Shown: positions 1 through 7,975, numbered from the stretch's first letter. The stretch is 35,261 nt of DNA from Bacillota bacterium (GCA_029550685.1 JAKPGY010000200.1:1-35261), one strand, 5' to 3'. Numbers and translations are program-made. The notes: generated by a model not told the origin, from the letters alone.

Positions 1-55
1 CAACTCGGCTCGCTACTCAACCCATCTATTCCCCCGTCGAAACCAGTACGCCCCC
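1..55 (-). ncRNA. ssrA: tmRNA, 5' end only (runs off the window)
   Basis: Read on the minus strand, the first 55 bases begin GGGGGCGTACTGG, continue with TTTCGACGGGGG and then GTAGCGAGCCGAG. This is the typical 5' end of clostridial tmRNA: a G-rich acceptor strand, the TTTCGACGGGG block of the tRNA-like domain, and the start of the first long helix. The tag-coding region, the pseudoknots and the 3' acceptor arm lie beyond the left edge. The gene follows smpB on the same strand, the usual order for trans-translation partners. The mature 5' end near 55 is inferred from the family, because RNase P cuts there. Confidence 0.88.
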
Positions 56-109
56 GTGTAAGTGAGGTAACTGCAAAATAGGAATACTGAGTTGATATTA
101 TTCAGTTGT

Positions 110-138
110 ATTATATGCACCTTATACATTTCTGTATC
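110..138 (-). promoter_or_regulatory. Possible ssrA promoter
   Basis: A perfect TATAAT lies at 115-110 on the minus strand, about 55 bases before the mature tmRNA end. A poor -35 match (GATACA, 138-133) sits 17 bases upstream. tmRNA is made as a precursor, so a start near 103 is reasonable. The weak -35 keeps this tentative. Confidence 0.35.
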
Positions 139-195
139 GGGGGTGTGCATCACCTATCTTACTATCCAGATGCCCGTTTGTCACTGGATAAGAAT

Positions 196-459
196 GAGAT
201 TGCCGCGCGCTACGCGCTGGCAAAGACATACATGATGGCTTTATTGAGATTGCTTCGTCGCTGCGCTCCTCGATGACAAAGCATTATTTTGACGCAGATT
301 TACGCAGATTTTATATGATTTATTTTTGTTTATTCTATCCGCGGTGTCATGATAAACCAGTGTTAATTTGTGTTTGAGATTGCTTCGTCGCTGCGCTCCT
401 CGCAATGACAAACATGGCTTTATTGAGATTGCTTCGTTGCCGTGCTCCTCGCAATGACA
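196..459. repeat. Cluster of four REP-type hairpin repeats (family A)
   Basis: Four copies of a 33-35-bp element occur at 196-228, 246-278, 376-410 and 425-459. Each starts GAGATTGC and ends near GCAATGACA; copies 2-4 share TTCGTCGCTGCGCTCCTCG-like centres. ATTGC and GCAAT at the ends pair, so each forms a hairpin. Copies 2 and 4 also share the preceding ATGGCTTTATT, which points to local duplication. Between them, 291-313 holds a different short direct repeat (GACGCAGATTTACGCAGATTT). Elements of this type, seen in translation as [11 protein letters not shown]-like peptides, are widespread in bacterial genomes. They fill the gap between smpB and ssrA, where I see no gene. Confidence 0.85.
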
Positions 460-481
460 CGGTTGGAGGACTAATAATAAA

Positions 482-955
482 TTAAGTGCGTTCCTTTTCC
501 TTAATCGCTCGGGCTATGGAGCGTTTGGCATCACGCTCAGCTATGTCCTGGCGTTTGTCGTACAGCTTCTTACCTACAGCAACGGCTAAATCGGCTTTGG
601 CACGGCCATCCTTGAAGTAAATCTTCAAGGGAATCAGTGTCATGCCCTTCTCCTTCTGCAGTCCGGCCAAGCGGCTTATTTCCCTGCGGTGCAGCAGCAG
701 CTTTTTGGGCCTTAAAGGATCGTGATTAAACCGGTTGCCTTTCTCATAGGGGCTGATATGAAAGTTCATCAGCCACACTTCCCCGTCCTTGACGGTGGCA
801 TAGGCGTCTTTGAGATTGCCCTTGCCTGCACGCAAGGATTTGACTTCAGTGCCTACCAGAACCAGACCGGCTTCATAGTTTTCTTTTATATGGTATTCAA
901 AACGGGCTTTGCGATTTTCAATTACCGGCTTTATGCCGGTTTTTTTGCTGCCCAT
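482..955 (-). CDS. smpB: SsrA-binding protein SmpB
   Basis: SmpB binds tmRNA and brings it to stalled ribosomes for trans-translation. The 157-residue product has the normal family length. The OB-fold core includes [18 protein letters not shown] and the middle [17 protein letters not shown]. The positively charged C-terminal tail ([18 protein letters not shown]), which enters the mRNA channel, is intact. The open frame continues upstream to 1237, but that extension is translation of REP repeats, including [12 protein letters not shown] therefore start at the ATG at 955, which has a GAGGTG ribosome binding site seven bases upstream and gives [20 protein letters not shown]. ssrA follows on the same strand after a 426-bp repeat-filled gap. 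In Bacillus smpB directly follows rnr; here 8.5 kb separate them. Confidence 0.96.
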   Translation of the reverse strand: MGSKKTGIKPVIENRKARFEYHIKENYEAGLVLVGTEVKSLRAGKGNLKDAYATVKDGEVWLMNFHISPYEKGNRFNHDPLRPKKLLLHRREISRLAGLQKEKGMTLIPLKIYFKDGRAKADLAVAVGKKLYDKRQDIAERDAKRSIARAIKEKERT

Positions 956-1226
956 AGCTGCACCTCTCACTAACGTCTCATGCCTATTGGGAAAAGCTGA
1001 AGCTCCGGCTACGTATTTTACTTCATGGAGTAGCGGGAACTTAAGTTTCCGCTCTGAGATTGCTTCGTCGCTACGCTCTTCGCAATGACACAGAAGGCTT
1101 CTTCGGATCGCCACGTCGCTTCGCTCCTCGCGCTGACACTTGAGAAGAATCGTTACAACAACTGCTACTCCTAATAAGCACTTATGCCCTCTGCGGAAGC
1201 TAAAGCTCCCGCTACGGGACTTGTCT
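956..1226. repeat. Repeat-filled gap upstream of smpB: palindromes and REP copies
   Basis: This non-coding stretch holds two short palindromes of the GCGGAAnCTTAAGCTTCCGC type (family B, 1032-1053 and 1193-1215, with a degenerate one near 990-1014). It also holds two REP-type hairpins (1056-1090 and 1106-1138; the latter has GATCGCCACG instead of GATTGCTTCG). No convincing promoter for smpB stands out. The only open frame through it is the repeat-derived extension of smpB. Confidence 0.75.
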
Positions 1227-1356
1227 GAGATTGCCACGCCCCTGACGGGGCTCGCAACACTAGTAGTGAGCGTCAGCGAACATCAGTAGTGCCCGTAGGG
1301 TGCAACCTTAGCCGCGACCGGAGGGAGCATCAGTAGTGCCAGAACGGCCAATGACA
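1227..1356. repeat. Modular hairpin repeat (mosaic element)
   Basis: The stretch starts as a REP element (GAGATTGCC) whose tip is replaced by GCCCC-TGA-CGGGGC, a perfect hairpin. Two versions of a second module follow. Each module opens with CAAC..TAG and closes with CATCAGTAGTGCC, and the unit ends AACGGCCAATGACA. The same modules form both arms of the long inverted repeat at 28434-28618. It is non-coding by composition and by the palindromes. Confidence 0.75.
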
Positions 1357-1391
1357 CTTCCGGAAGACATTTCCACAGTAACGACACTTAA

Positions 1392-1442
1392 GGAAAAGAA
1401 AACCCTCACCTCAGAGCTAAGCTCTTTCTAAGGCCAGGGTTT
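1392..1442 (-). terminator. Intrinsic terminator of the island operon
   Basis: On the minus strand AAACCCT (1442-1436) pairs with AGGGTTT (1406-1400). Inside it GCCTTAGA pairs with TCTGAGGT, giving about 15 bp with wobble pairs and one mismatch. The run TTTTCTTTTCC follows. This marks the end of transcription coming from the SLH protein gene and protects smpB from read-through. Confidence 0.82.
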
Positions 1443-1502
1443 AGTCTCCTTGTTCGTGTCCTATTATAGCGTACTGGAGTTATACGGTCAAGGAAAGCCA
1501 AG

Positions 1503-1528
1503 ACCCCCGGGATCGTATCGCCGGGGGC
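1503..1528 (-). terminator. GC-rich hairpin just after the SLH gene
   Basis: CCCCCGG and CCGGGGG form a 7-bp GC stem with a 10-base loop, 15 bases past the stop codon at 1543. No good U-run follows on the minus strand. It may be an mRNA-protecting hairpin or a first, weak terminator ahead of the stronger one at 1392-1442. Confidence 0.5.
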
Positions 1529-1542
1529 CAGAATCCAAAGTT

Positions 1543-3363
1543 TTAATTAATTTTCTTTGCTTGGATGATTACCGTCGCTGCTTCAGCACGAGTGGCAGAT
1601 CCACTGGGCCGGAAGGTATTATCAGGATATCCGTTTATAATACCTTGGCTCACTGATGAAGATACTGCCTGTGCTGCCCAGGAAGAGATTTGCTCTTGGT
1701 CTGTAAAACTGATTGGCTGAGACGAATCAGACTGCAAGTTGGCGGCTTTTGCGATCATCACCGCCATCTGTTCCCGGGTAATGGAATCATCAGGTCCAAA
1801 AGCAGTGTCGCTATATCCACTTACTATGCCGTGCGCTGCAGCAGTAGAAATATACTCTCTGCCCCAATGATTGGCAGTATCTTCAAATACCTTGCCATCT
1901 CTGGCGGGCAACTGGAAAGCTTTAACCAGAATAGTGGCAAACTCGGCCCGGCTGATGGTCCGGTCCGGTTTGAAGGTGCCATCCGGATATCCCCCGATAG
2001 CTCCGGACGCTGCCAATTCTGCAATGTATTTTTCCGCCCAGTGACCTTTGGTATCGCTAAACTGAACTGAGGTTGGCTCGGTTTCAGAATCCGGCAAGGT
2101 TTCCTCAGGTTCCGGTAATGCTTTTTCAACAGCGATTACGGCAAATTTGGTGAAATGGGTGATATCCCCGCTTACTGTACCAGTTTCCAGATTCACAGTA
2201 ATATTGTCGAGAGGGATCCACTTATTTTCCTGTTCATCGAAATAGCAAATCCTCACATCATATTTGTCGGTATCTACCTTGGATTTGTCAAAGGACAAGG
2301 TAATAGTAACCGGCTTGCTGAAATTCTCGGTCCGGTTTTTAATGATTTCGAATACCTCGCTAATCAAAATACTCTTATCGTTCAATGGCAAGGCATCGGT
2401 ATTAAGGACCTTTTCTATGGTCACTTTTACGTCGCTGCTGATCGCATTGGCCGGAATAACTATGGTGACACCTGGTTCACTAATAGTGCCCCCAGCGGAG
2501 GATATTTCCTCCTCTGCCACAGGTATTGTTTCTTCCGTTTTAGAACTAGCTTGGGTAGTGAACTCGATCTCCACATCCTCGCCCAGTATGTTACTGCTAT
2601 TAGCCGCCACTTCACCGCTGATTACCACTATATAGGTGGTTTTCGACTTTAATGACTCATTTAATGATAGTGGTATGATTCCTCTCCTTATTACCGACCG
2701 CTCCTGGCCTTCTAGATCGTAGAAATTTACCGGTTGCAACCCTTCAGCATCAGTTGACACCAGAGAAACCGAAGTGTTTACCAGTTTGCCAGTAGCCTTT
2801 TCATAGATACGGACACAGTCAGCGTTTTTTTCATTGACGCCCAAGTACTCGAGATCTGGATCCGCATCTCTGTTTTTGAAGTAGTTCATATTACTATTAA
2901 ACGCTACCATAATGGTCCTCGTCGAAACCGGTACCAGCTTATTAACTGGTTTCTGATCAAATCCTACCGCATAAAACTCCAAGTCTGACTCTTTGGCACC
3001 CAATTCGTAATTTCTAACTTGACTTCCTCCTAAAGCGCTTACTGATACCTCCATGTTCCCAGTTGTAATGTTAGGCAGATTGAAATGGGTTCGAAAATAT
3101 CCATTATTATCACTTCTGACCTGTGACCAGAAAATCGGATTGCCATCGACCTCTGCTTTTACCAGCACATCTGCATCCGGTAACGCCAGTTTACTACTGC
3201 TATCTTCTGTACGACCGTACAGCATAAACACAGCCCCAGCATTATACCTCTGCCCAGCTCCATTCAAGGTAAACCGGATAGAAGGTACTGCCAGAACTTC
3301 CGTAACCAGCAAGGCTACCAACAACAATGCCAGCAGAGTCGACACCTGCATTTTACGCACCAT
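1543..3363 (-). CDS. Secreted Ig-like/ZU5-like protein with three SLH domains
   Basis: This is a cell-surface protein held to the wall polymer by C-terminal S-layer homology domains. The 606-residue product opens with a signal peptide (hydrophobic LLALLLVALLVTEVLA, cleavage after VLA). A beta-rich carbohydrate-regulatory or Ig-like domain follows (about 30-110), then a second Ig-like domain (about 125-270, with VSTRTIMVAFNSNMN). A ZU5/PKD-like section spans about 285-415 (SAGGTISEPGVTIVIPANAI). Three SLH repeats end the protein, near 436-485 (HWAEKYIAELAASGAIGGYP), 494-545 and 554-603 (INGYPDNTFRPSGSATRAE). I use ATG 3363, with GGAGG nine bases upstream; a TTG just before it is the alternative. 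It follows the FN3 protein by 63 bases and is the last gene of the island. The ligand is unknown; wall anchoring is inferred from the SLH family. Confidence 0.88.
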   Translation of the reverse strand: MVRKMQVSTLLALLLVALLVTEVLAVPSIRFTLNGAGQRYNAGAVFMLYGRTEDSSSKLALPDADVLVKAEVDGNPIFWSQVRSDNNGYFRTHFNLPNITTGNMEVSVSALGGSQVRNYELGAKESDLEFYAVGFDQKPVNKLVPVSTRTIMVAFNSNMNYFKNRDADPDLEYLGVNEKNADCVRIYEKATGKLVNTSVSLVSTDAEGLQPVNFYDLEGQERSVIRRGIIPLSLNESLKSKTTYIVVISGEVAANSSNILGEDVEIEFTTQASSKTEETIPVAEEEISSAGGTISEPGVTIVIPANAISSDVKVTIEKVLNTDALPLNDKSILISEVFEIIKNRTENFSKPVTITLSFDKSKVDTDKYDVRICYFDEQENKWIPLDNITVNLETGTVSGDITHFTKFAVIAVEKALPEPEETLPDSETEPTSVQFSDTKGHWAEKYIAELAASGAIGGYPDGTFKPDRTISRAEFATILVKAFQLPARDGKVFEDTANHWGREYISTAAAHGIVSGYSDTAFGPDDSITREQMAVMIAKAANLQSDSSQPISFTDQEQISSWAAQAVSSSVSQGIINGYPDNTFRPSGSATRAEAATVIIQAKKIN

Positions 3364-3426
3364 CAAAGTTCCCCTCCCTTTACCAAAAAGCTAGTATTGT
3401 TGCTAATCTTTAGGCGAATTATTAGG

Positions 3427-5064
3427 CTACTCTACAGGACAACTGAAATGGAAGGGCAGGGCGTTGGCTGACGATCCATTCTTTTCCCAGACAAATATGT
3501 CTCCGTAAAGATAGAAACTATCCAAATCACTGGGAACAGTAAATTCCAGGGTTACAGTTGTGGGCTCACCTTTCTTGACGTCTATTTGTTTAACATATTG
3601 AGTTAAAATATAGCCGCCGCAAATATCACGGGCACCCTTGCCGCCGCGTAGCTGTAGTACCGCATCTATACTCTGTTTTTGGTCGCTGCAGTTTGTCAGA
3701 ATCGCCTCTAATTTATAAGCCTGGCCTACCGCAACCGTAGTGACTTCCTGGCCATCTCTGGTTATTTTATAGGTTGGTTCATCAAATGCCACAGTGCAGA
3801 ACTCCACTTTAGAGTCGGCATCCGTCCTGGCGCTGCTGACTCCTTCCAAGCCAGATCCTATCATCAATTCATAGCAAGTACCGTAATCAAGAGGGTTATC
3901 CGTCTTAATTTCCACAGTATTATTGGCTGTTAAATCATAAGTGAAGGCTACTGGTACTTTTTCCGGTAATGGGCCCTTTAAGGTGCCGGTCTTATTAATA
4001 CTGATGGTCAGACTGTTGGGTTTAATCTGTTCGGTAAATCCAACCTCGAACTCTCCTTCAATGCCCACTCCCTTGGTAATCTCAGTAGCAAGAGCATAAG
4101 GTTTCTGGAAGACTACCAGGCCGCCAGCTGGAGCCTGATCGGCAAGGATGATTTGTTTTACTGACGTGTCACTATATCCATCAGCTTGTACCACAATATT
4201 ATATTCTCCGGGTGAACTGAAAACTTCAGCTTCAATAGCAATTACACCATCGCTTATGGTGTATTTCTCACCACTGATAGATGTACCGTTTACAGTTACA
4301 CCGGTAATGGCATTCATCCAGTCAGAATCAGGAGTAAAGGTTATGTCTATTCTCTGACCTACCAGGTTTTCGGTAGTATCCGCGGCTAAAGCAGGAGCCT
4401 GAGCCCCGATCCGGACAACAAAACTATTTATTGCTACTCCATCAGCAGACTTCAGATTTCCGTTACTTGTGTAAGTGATCACTACATTACTGCCGGCAGC
4501 AACTGTTGGTTCAACAACCAACTTTATTTTCGTGTCGGTATTGGTTGTTTCAACTTTCTTTACCTGTACATCACTGCCATTGACCTTAACCTCAAACTGA
4601 TCCTGAGTCCCGGATGGATCAGCCATTGCTTGGTTGAATGTCAGGCTGATATCACCTTTAGTTGTAATTTCTGCAAACAATACAAATGCTGGAGTCAGCG
4701 TAGTAATTCCGGTCTTTTGCAGGGATTTTACTCCCCCTTCCCAGGCGGCGTCTTTGACCGGTCTGGCATTTACGATTACATCGTAGCTGGTACGGGGTTC
4801 AAGTCCGCCTACCATGCATTCCAAATCTGTTACAGTAGTCTCATATACTTTGCCTCCTACTGTTTTGGATACTTCCACATCATATTTATTAGCTTTGTCA
4901 GCTGCCGGCCAGCTCACCTTGAAACTTGAGACAGTAATATCGGTTACGGTTAATTCAGCGGCCTCTGCATAAGCAGGCATTACGCTGAACAGGGTTGCCA
5001 GCATAACTACCATAGCTGTCATTATTGCCAGCCATACTCTTTTCTCTTTATTCCACCACATCAT
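3427..5064 (-). CDS. Secreted multidomain FN3/Ig-like surface protein
   Basis: The 545-residue protein carries a signal peptide (hydrophobic segment 11-30, cleavage near AYA-EAA). A fibronectin type III domain covers about 36-110 (FKVSWPAADKANKYDVEV). A SwmB/Ig-like domain covers about 130-215 (DISLTFNQAMADPSGTQDQF). A segment at about 225-305 (ITGVTVNGTSISGEKYTI, then GEYNIVVQADGYSD) resembles DUF1533, called the haemoblobin-interacting domain in some surface proteins. Another Ig-like domain and a C-terminal beta domain rich in Cys (NCSDQ, DICGG, FSCPVE) follow. It has no SLH, LPXTG or TM anchor, so it is secreted or held by partners. The start ATG (5064) has GGAGGG nine bases upstream. It sits between the IDDTD protein and the SLH protein on the same strand, so shared surface work is likely. 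The DUF1533 match is from memory of the pattern and needs a profile search. Confidence 0.8.
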   Translation of the reverse strand: MMWWNKEKRVWLAIMTAMVVMLATLFSVMPAYAEAAELTVTDITVSSFKVSWPAADKANKYDVEVSKTVGGKVYETTVTDLECMVGGLEPRTSYDVIVNARPVKDAAWEGGVKSLQKTGITTLTPAFVLFAEITTKGDISLTFNQAMADPSGTQDQFEVKVNGSDVQVKKVETTNTDTKIKLVVEPTVAAGSNVVITYTSNGNLKSADGVAINSFVVRIGAQAPALAADTTENLVGQRIDITFTPDSDWMNAITGVTVNGTSISGEKYTISDGVIAIEAEVFSSPGEYNIVVQADGYSDTSVKQIILADQAPAGGLVVFQKPYALATEITKGVGIEGEFEVGFTEQIKPNSLTISINKTGTLKGPLPEKVPVAFTYDLTANNTVEIKTDNPLDYGTCYELMIGSGLEGVSSARTDADSKVEFCTVAFDEPTYKITRDGQEVTTVAVGQAYKLEAILTNCSDQKQSIDAVLQLRGGKGARDICGGYILTQYVKQIDVKKGEPTTVTLEFTVPSDLDSFYLYGDIFVWEKNGSSANALPFHFSCPVE

Positions 5065-5214
5065 CTTTCACTTCCCTCCTTGAACTCTTAAACAATTTAA
5101 TATTTTTAGTTGTTTAGTTGGTAATCCACCACCCCCGCTGATCCTTCCGTGCTGTTAATACTATCTGCATCTCCTGGAGTCCAAACAGGTTCTGCCTTTT
5201 ACGGAAACTTTCAC
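5065..5214 (-). other. 150-bp gap inside the island, possible leader
   Basis: The gap separates the IDDTD gene from the FN3 gene. No intrinsic terminator is visible, so read-through is possible. On the minus strand TTGGAC and TATTAA, 18 bases apart, could be a weak promoter. A small hairpin (CCTG...CAGG) within GGCAGAACCTG...CCAGGAGATGCAGATAG faintly recalls the c-di-GMP-I aptamer, but the invariant positions do not match. I do not call a riboswitch here. Confidence 0.3.
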
Positions 5215-5967
5215 TCAGTAAGCTTTAAGTTCTTCTTTACTGCAGGTGCGCCATACTGCCCCTCTAGCACCCGGCGTGGGCAGCGGGGCCACCAGGAGGA
5301 CCGCTTCCCGGTCAATGAGAACTGCTTTGACTGCTTCTCCTAATTCCACCAGTTCGTTAGGGGTCAAGAATCGCCCGTCGGCTTTGCTCCTTACTTTAGT
5401 GATATAAGTTTGGGCACAGATGTCAGCCACGGTTACTGCCTGACCCGGCATAGCAATGGTAAGCTTGCCCCGAAAGCGCCCGTCATTACCGCTTAACCTT
5501 AAACCAGCACCAGCCAGGGCCCCTACTACTCCATCGCCGGTGCCGCCATGCTCTGAGAGGTGAACTCCCAATTCCGCAGCTACACTGTAGGCATATTCCT
5601 TATTTAATACCTGCTGTTTGGCGGAGAAACCATAGGCTATCAACCACCCGGGGTTGGTCAATTGTTCGGGTACCGCTACACAAAGCCCCGGGTCAGAGCC
5701 GGCAGCTCTTTCCCGTCTCAGGAACTCTCCTCCATAGCGGATGATATCCTCAAGGTACTCGGGCTTGGTGTCAACCGCAAAGCACATGGCACTGTTGTGG
5801 GATGTATAGGGCACATCGGGATGAACGAAAAGCTGATGTCGGGTAATGGGTTCACATTCTCCCCAACCCTGACTGGCGATCTCCTCTGCCAGCAAAGCGG
5901 CCAATTGACCGGTACCTCGTTTAATATCAATATTGTCAGTATCGTCTATGCATATCAGGGTTCTCAA
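5215..5967 (-). CDS. Stand-alone IDDTD-motif protein, TiaS catalytic-domain-like
   Basis: The 250-residue cytoplasmic protein opens MRTLICIDDTDNIDIKRGTG. This matches the N-terminal signature (DDTD followed by a GTG turn) of archaeal TiaS, which uses ATP to attach agmatine to C34 of tRNA-Ile2. The later EHGGTGDGVVGALAGAGLR stretch also fits that ATP-using fold. TiaS itself is over 400 residues and adds OB-fold and zinc-ribbon RNA-binding domains; these are absent here, and bacteria use TilS for that tRNA. So tRNA modification is unlikely and the substrate is unknown. The start is TTG (5967) with AGAGGTG about eight bases upstream. It follows the binding-protein gene by 36 bases in the importer operon, which suggests it acts on the imported ligand (inference). 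Confidence 0.72.
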   Translation of the reverse strand: MRTLICIDDTDNIDIKRGTGQLAALLAEEIASQGWGECEPITRHQLFVHPDVPYTSHNSAMCFAVDTKPEYLEDIIRYGGEFLRRERAAGSDPGLCVAVPEQLTNPGWLIAYGFSAKQQVLNKEYAYSVAAELGVHLSEHGGTGDGVVGALAGAGLRLSGNDGRFRGKLTIAMPGQAVTVADICAQTYITKVRSKADGRFLTPNELVELGEAVKAVLIDREAVLLVAPLPTPGARGAVWRTCSKEELKAY

Positions 5968-6003
5968 ATCAATTTCACCTCTAACCGGCGCTTCTATGAT
6001 CAG

Positions 6004-7131
6004 CTAATCATTAGGCTGGTTCTTAGCCCCTCGCATATCCCGGCTGCTTAGTATGTTGTCGATGGTGGCATCATCCAGGTCCCAGTTAAAAAACTGTTTA
6101 TAGAAATCCCGGGTAATTGTTTTCATGTCAATATCCTCAAAACGCTCCGGATAAACGGTTTTAGCCGTCCACAACACGGCCAGGGGAGTCTCCAGAGATG
6201 AAAAATGTCCCCAGCGAGAGAGGCCATTGGGCATAGGCAGAACGTTGCCATTCTTAACGGCCTGCAAAGGTGCCCATTGTTCGTTCTCCATGATATAACC
6301 CACCACATTCGGGTCATTGACCAGTATATAGTCAGGATCCCAGAGAAGAATCTGCTCTAGACTGGCGTAGTAATCTCCATCCTCATATTTTAAATCCTCA
6401 TTGATAGAGACATTTACAACCCCGGCTGCCCGGGTCCAGTCTGCGGGTAGGGAGTCCTTTGGGTCAGTCCGGGTGGCTTCGTTTACCGAATGATAGATCC
6501 TTATCCTTTCACCATCAGGTATGCCAGCTACCCTATCCTGTACCAGAGCAACAGTACTCTCATAAAACTCCCGGTACTTTTGCCAGGTAACCTCGGTACC
6601 TACTGCTTGAGCAATGACCCGCATAGCCTCCAGTTGCTCCTGCATATTACTAAACTGTATGCCTACTACCGGAATACCTGCTTTGGCCAGTTTCTCCATT
6701 TCACCATCATGGTTAATTACATCCGCTTTAACAAGGACCAGGTCAGGATTGGCAGCAACCAATTCTTCAATATTGATAACCCCGCTGCTTTTGGGAACGG
6801 GAACCTTAGTTATGTGGGGATACATTTCCACCAGCAGCTTATCCCGTCGCATACCATTTACAATGGCTACGATGGCGTCGCCTTTATCGTACATTGCCAA
6901 TGCATGACCGGCTTCCGGGCACAGGCAGGCGATTCGCTGAGGATTTACTGGAACCTGCACGGTTCGTCCAAAACAGTCGGTTATGGTCTGTATCTCTCCG
7001 CTGGCAGGTGTGGAGTTAACAGCAGCATAATTGCCACACCCTACCACACTGGTCATCAAAAATATAATTACCCAGACATAATATATCGTTTTTAGTTTTG
7101 TAGCCCTCTGCCGGCAGGACATTCCATTCAA
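6004..7131 (-). CDS. ABC importer substrate-binding lipoprotein (BtuF/FepB type)
   Basis: This protein captures the ligand outside the membrane for the adjoining importer. The 375-residue form has a signal peptide and lipobox (FLMTSVVGC), so it is a membrane-tethered lipoprotein. The two-lobed TroA/BtuF fold is indicated by ITDCFGRTVQVPVNPQRIAC at the N-terminal lobe, the AANPDLVLVKAD helix-strand unit, and LLWDPDYILVND in the C-terminal lobe. Near the end is SRWGHFSSLETPLAVLWTAK, a segment I associate with a clostridial/methanogen subgroup of iron-chelate or corrinoid binding proteins. The open frame reaches 7221. I start at TTG 7131 because AAGGAGG lies nine bases upstream, inside the ATPase gene; ATG 7122 is too far from it. 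Five bases separate it from the ATPase stop, implying tight coupling. Confidence 0.9.
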   Translation of the reverse strand: MNGMSCRQRATKLKTIYYVWVIIFLMTSVVGCGNYAAVNSTPASGEIQTITDCFGRTVQVPVNPQRIACLCPEAGHALAMYDKGDAIVAIVNGMRRDKLLVEMYPHITKVPVPKSSGVINIEELVAANPDLVLVKADVINHDGEMEKLAKAGIPVVGIQFSNMQEQLEAMRVIAQAVGTEVTWQKYREFYESTVALVQDRVAGIPDGERIRIYHSVNEATRTDPKDSLPADWTRAAGVVNVSINEDLKYEDGDYYASLEQILLWDPDYILVNDPNVVGYIMENEQWAPLQAVKNGNVLPMPNGLSRWGHFSSLETPLAVLWTAKTVYPERFEDIDMKTITRDFYKQFFNWDLDDATIDNILSSRDMRGAKNQPND

Positions 7132-7136
7132 TGTGC

Positions 7137-7973
7137 TTATCCTCCTTGACCTGCTGATATCGTGGGCAGTGTACCGATGGAGACCACCTGCTTGATAATA
7201 ACTCCATTTCCCATGTTGCAATCTATAACCCGTGTGTGGATATTGTATAGCCGGCCTAAGTTCTCTTCGGTCAGGACTTCTGATGGCTGGCCCATTGCCA
7301 TGATAGACCGGTTTTTGATCAATGCGGCACGGATGGGGATACCTTTGTTCTCAAAGTAATAGCAGTGATTAGGTACATGGGTCGCCATCAATACAGATAG
7401 ATGCGTTTTTTTGATCAACTCTGCTATGGTTTCCAGAACTATTATTTCATGCTTGCAATCCAGGTGTGCGGTCGGCTCATCCATTACTATCACTGGAGTA
7501 TTCTGCGCCAGAGCACGGGCCACCATTACTAACTGCCCTTCGCCGCCGCTAAGCTGGGTGTAAGGACGTTTTTTAAGGTGAGCGATACCCACCATTTCCA
7601 GAGCTCTATCGGCGATCTTTCTATCCTCATCACTGGGACGCTCAAACGGTCCTAAATAGGAAGCTCTTCCCATCAGGACAACATCCCTTACCAGGTAGGG
7701 AAAGGTCTTTTCGTGAATCTGGGGTACATAAGCCAGGTACCGGGCTATCTTCCGGGCTGGCATATTGGTCAGTTCCTGCCCATTAACAAAAACCTGTCCT
7801 TCACAGGGCTTTAACCAGCCCAAAATACAGTCCAGCAAAGTGGTTTTGCCGCAGCCATTGGGCCCCAGCAAACATACTACTTCCCCAGCATTCAGGTCGA
7901 ATTTTACTTTGTCCAAAATTAAAGATCCCGGATACTGAAAACTGATATCCCGTACTTCCAGTAAGGGCTGCAT
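7137..7973 (-). CDS. ABC importer ATPase (FecE/BtuD type)
   Basis: This subunit powers uptake by the adjoining permease. The 278-residue product has Walker A (GPNGCGKT, about 37-44), a Q-loop (YVPQ), the ABC signature LSGGEGQ, Walker B (VIVMDEPT) and the switch histidine (MATHVPNH). The signature reads LSGGEGQ rather than the usual LSGGQ/LSGGERQ; the change is mild. The C-terminal region after the nucleotide-binding core is about 80 residues, as in siderophore and B12 importers. It starts two bases after the permease stop, and its end carries the ribosome binding site of the lipoprotein gene. The ligand cannot be read from the ATPase. Confidence 0.95.
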   Translation of the reverse strand: MQPLLEVRDISFQYPGSLILDKVKFDLNAGEVVCLLGPNGCGKTTLLDCILGWLKPCEGQVFVNGQELTNMPARKIARYLAYVPQIHEKTFPYLVRDVVLMGRASYLGPFERPSDEDRKIADRALEMVGIAHLKKRPYTQLSGGEGQLVMVARALAQNTPVIVMDEPTAHLDCKHEIIVLETIAELIKKTHLSVLMATHVPNHCYYFENKGIPIRAALIKNRSIMAMGQPSEVLTEENLGRLYNIHTRVIDCNMGNGVIIKQVVSIGTLPTISAGQGG

Positions 7974-7975
7974 GG

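Noticed and set aside
196-459. CRISPR array
   Set aside because: Repeats are 33-35 bp but spacing is irregular (17 to 97 bases), the hairpins vary, and no cas gene is present.
594-620. Sigma-54 promoter (TGGCAC...TTGA)
   Set aside because: It lies inside smpB, on the opposite strand, with wrong spacing between the two elements.
956-1237. N-terminal extension of SmpB containing [11 protein letters not shown]
   Set aside because: It is translation of REP hairpins, gives a protein 94 residues too long, and a good ribosome binding site precedes the ATG at 955.
5065-5214. c-di-GMP-I-like aptamer upstream of the FN3 gene
   Set aside because: A hairpin followed by GGAGATGCAGATAG vaguely resembles the aptamer, but invariant residues and the second helix are missing.
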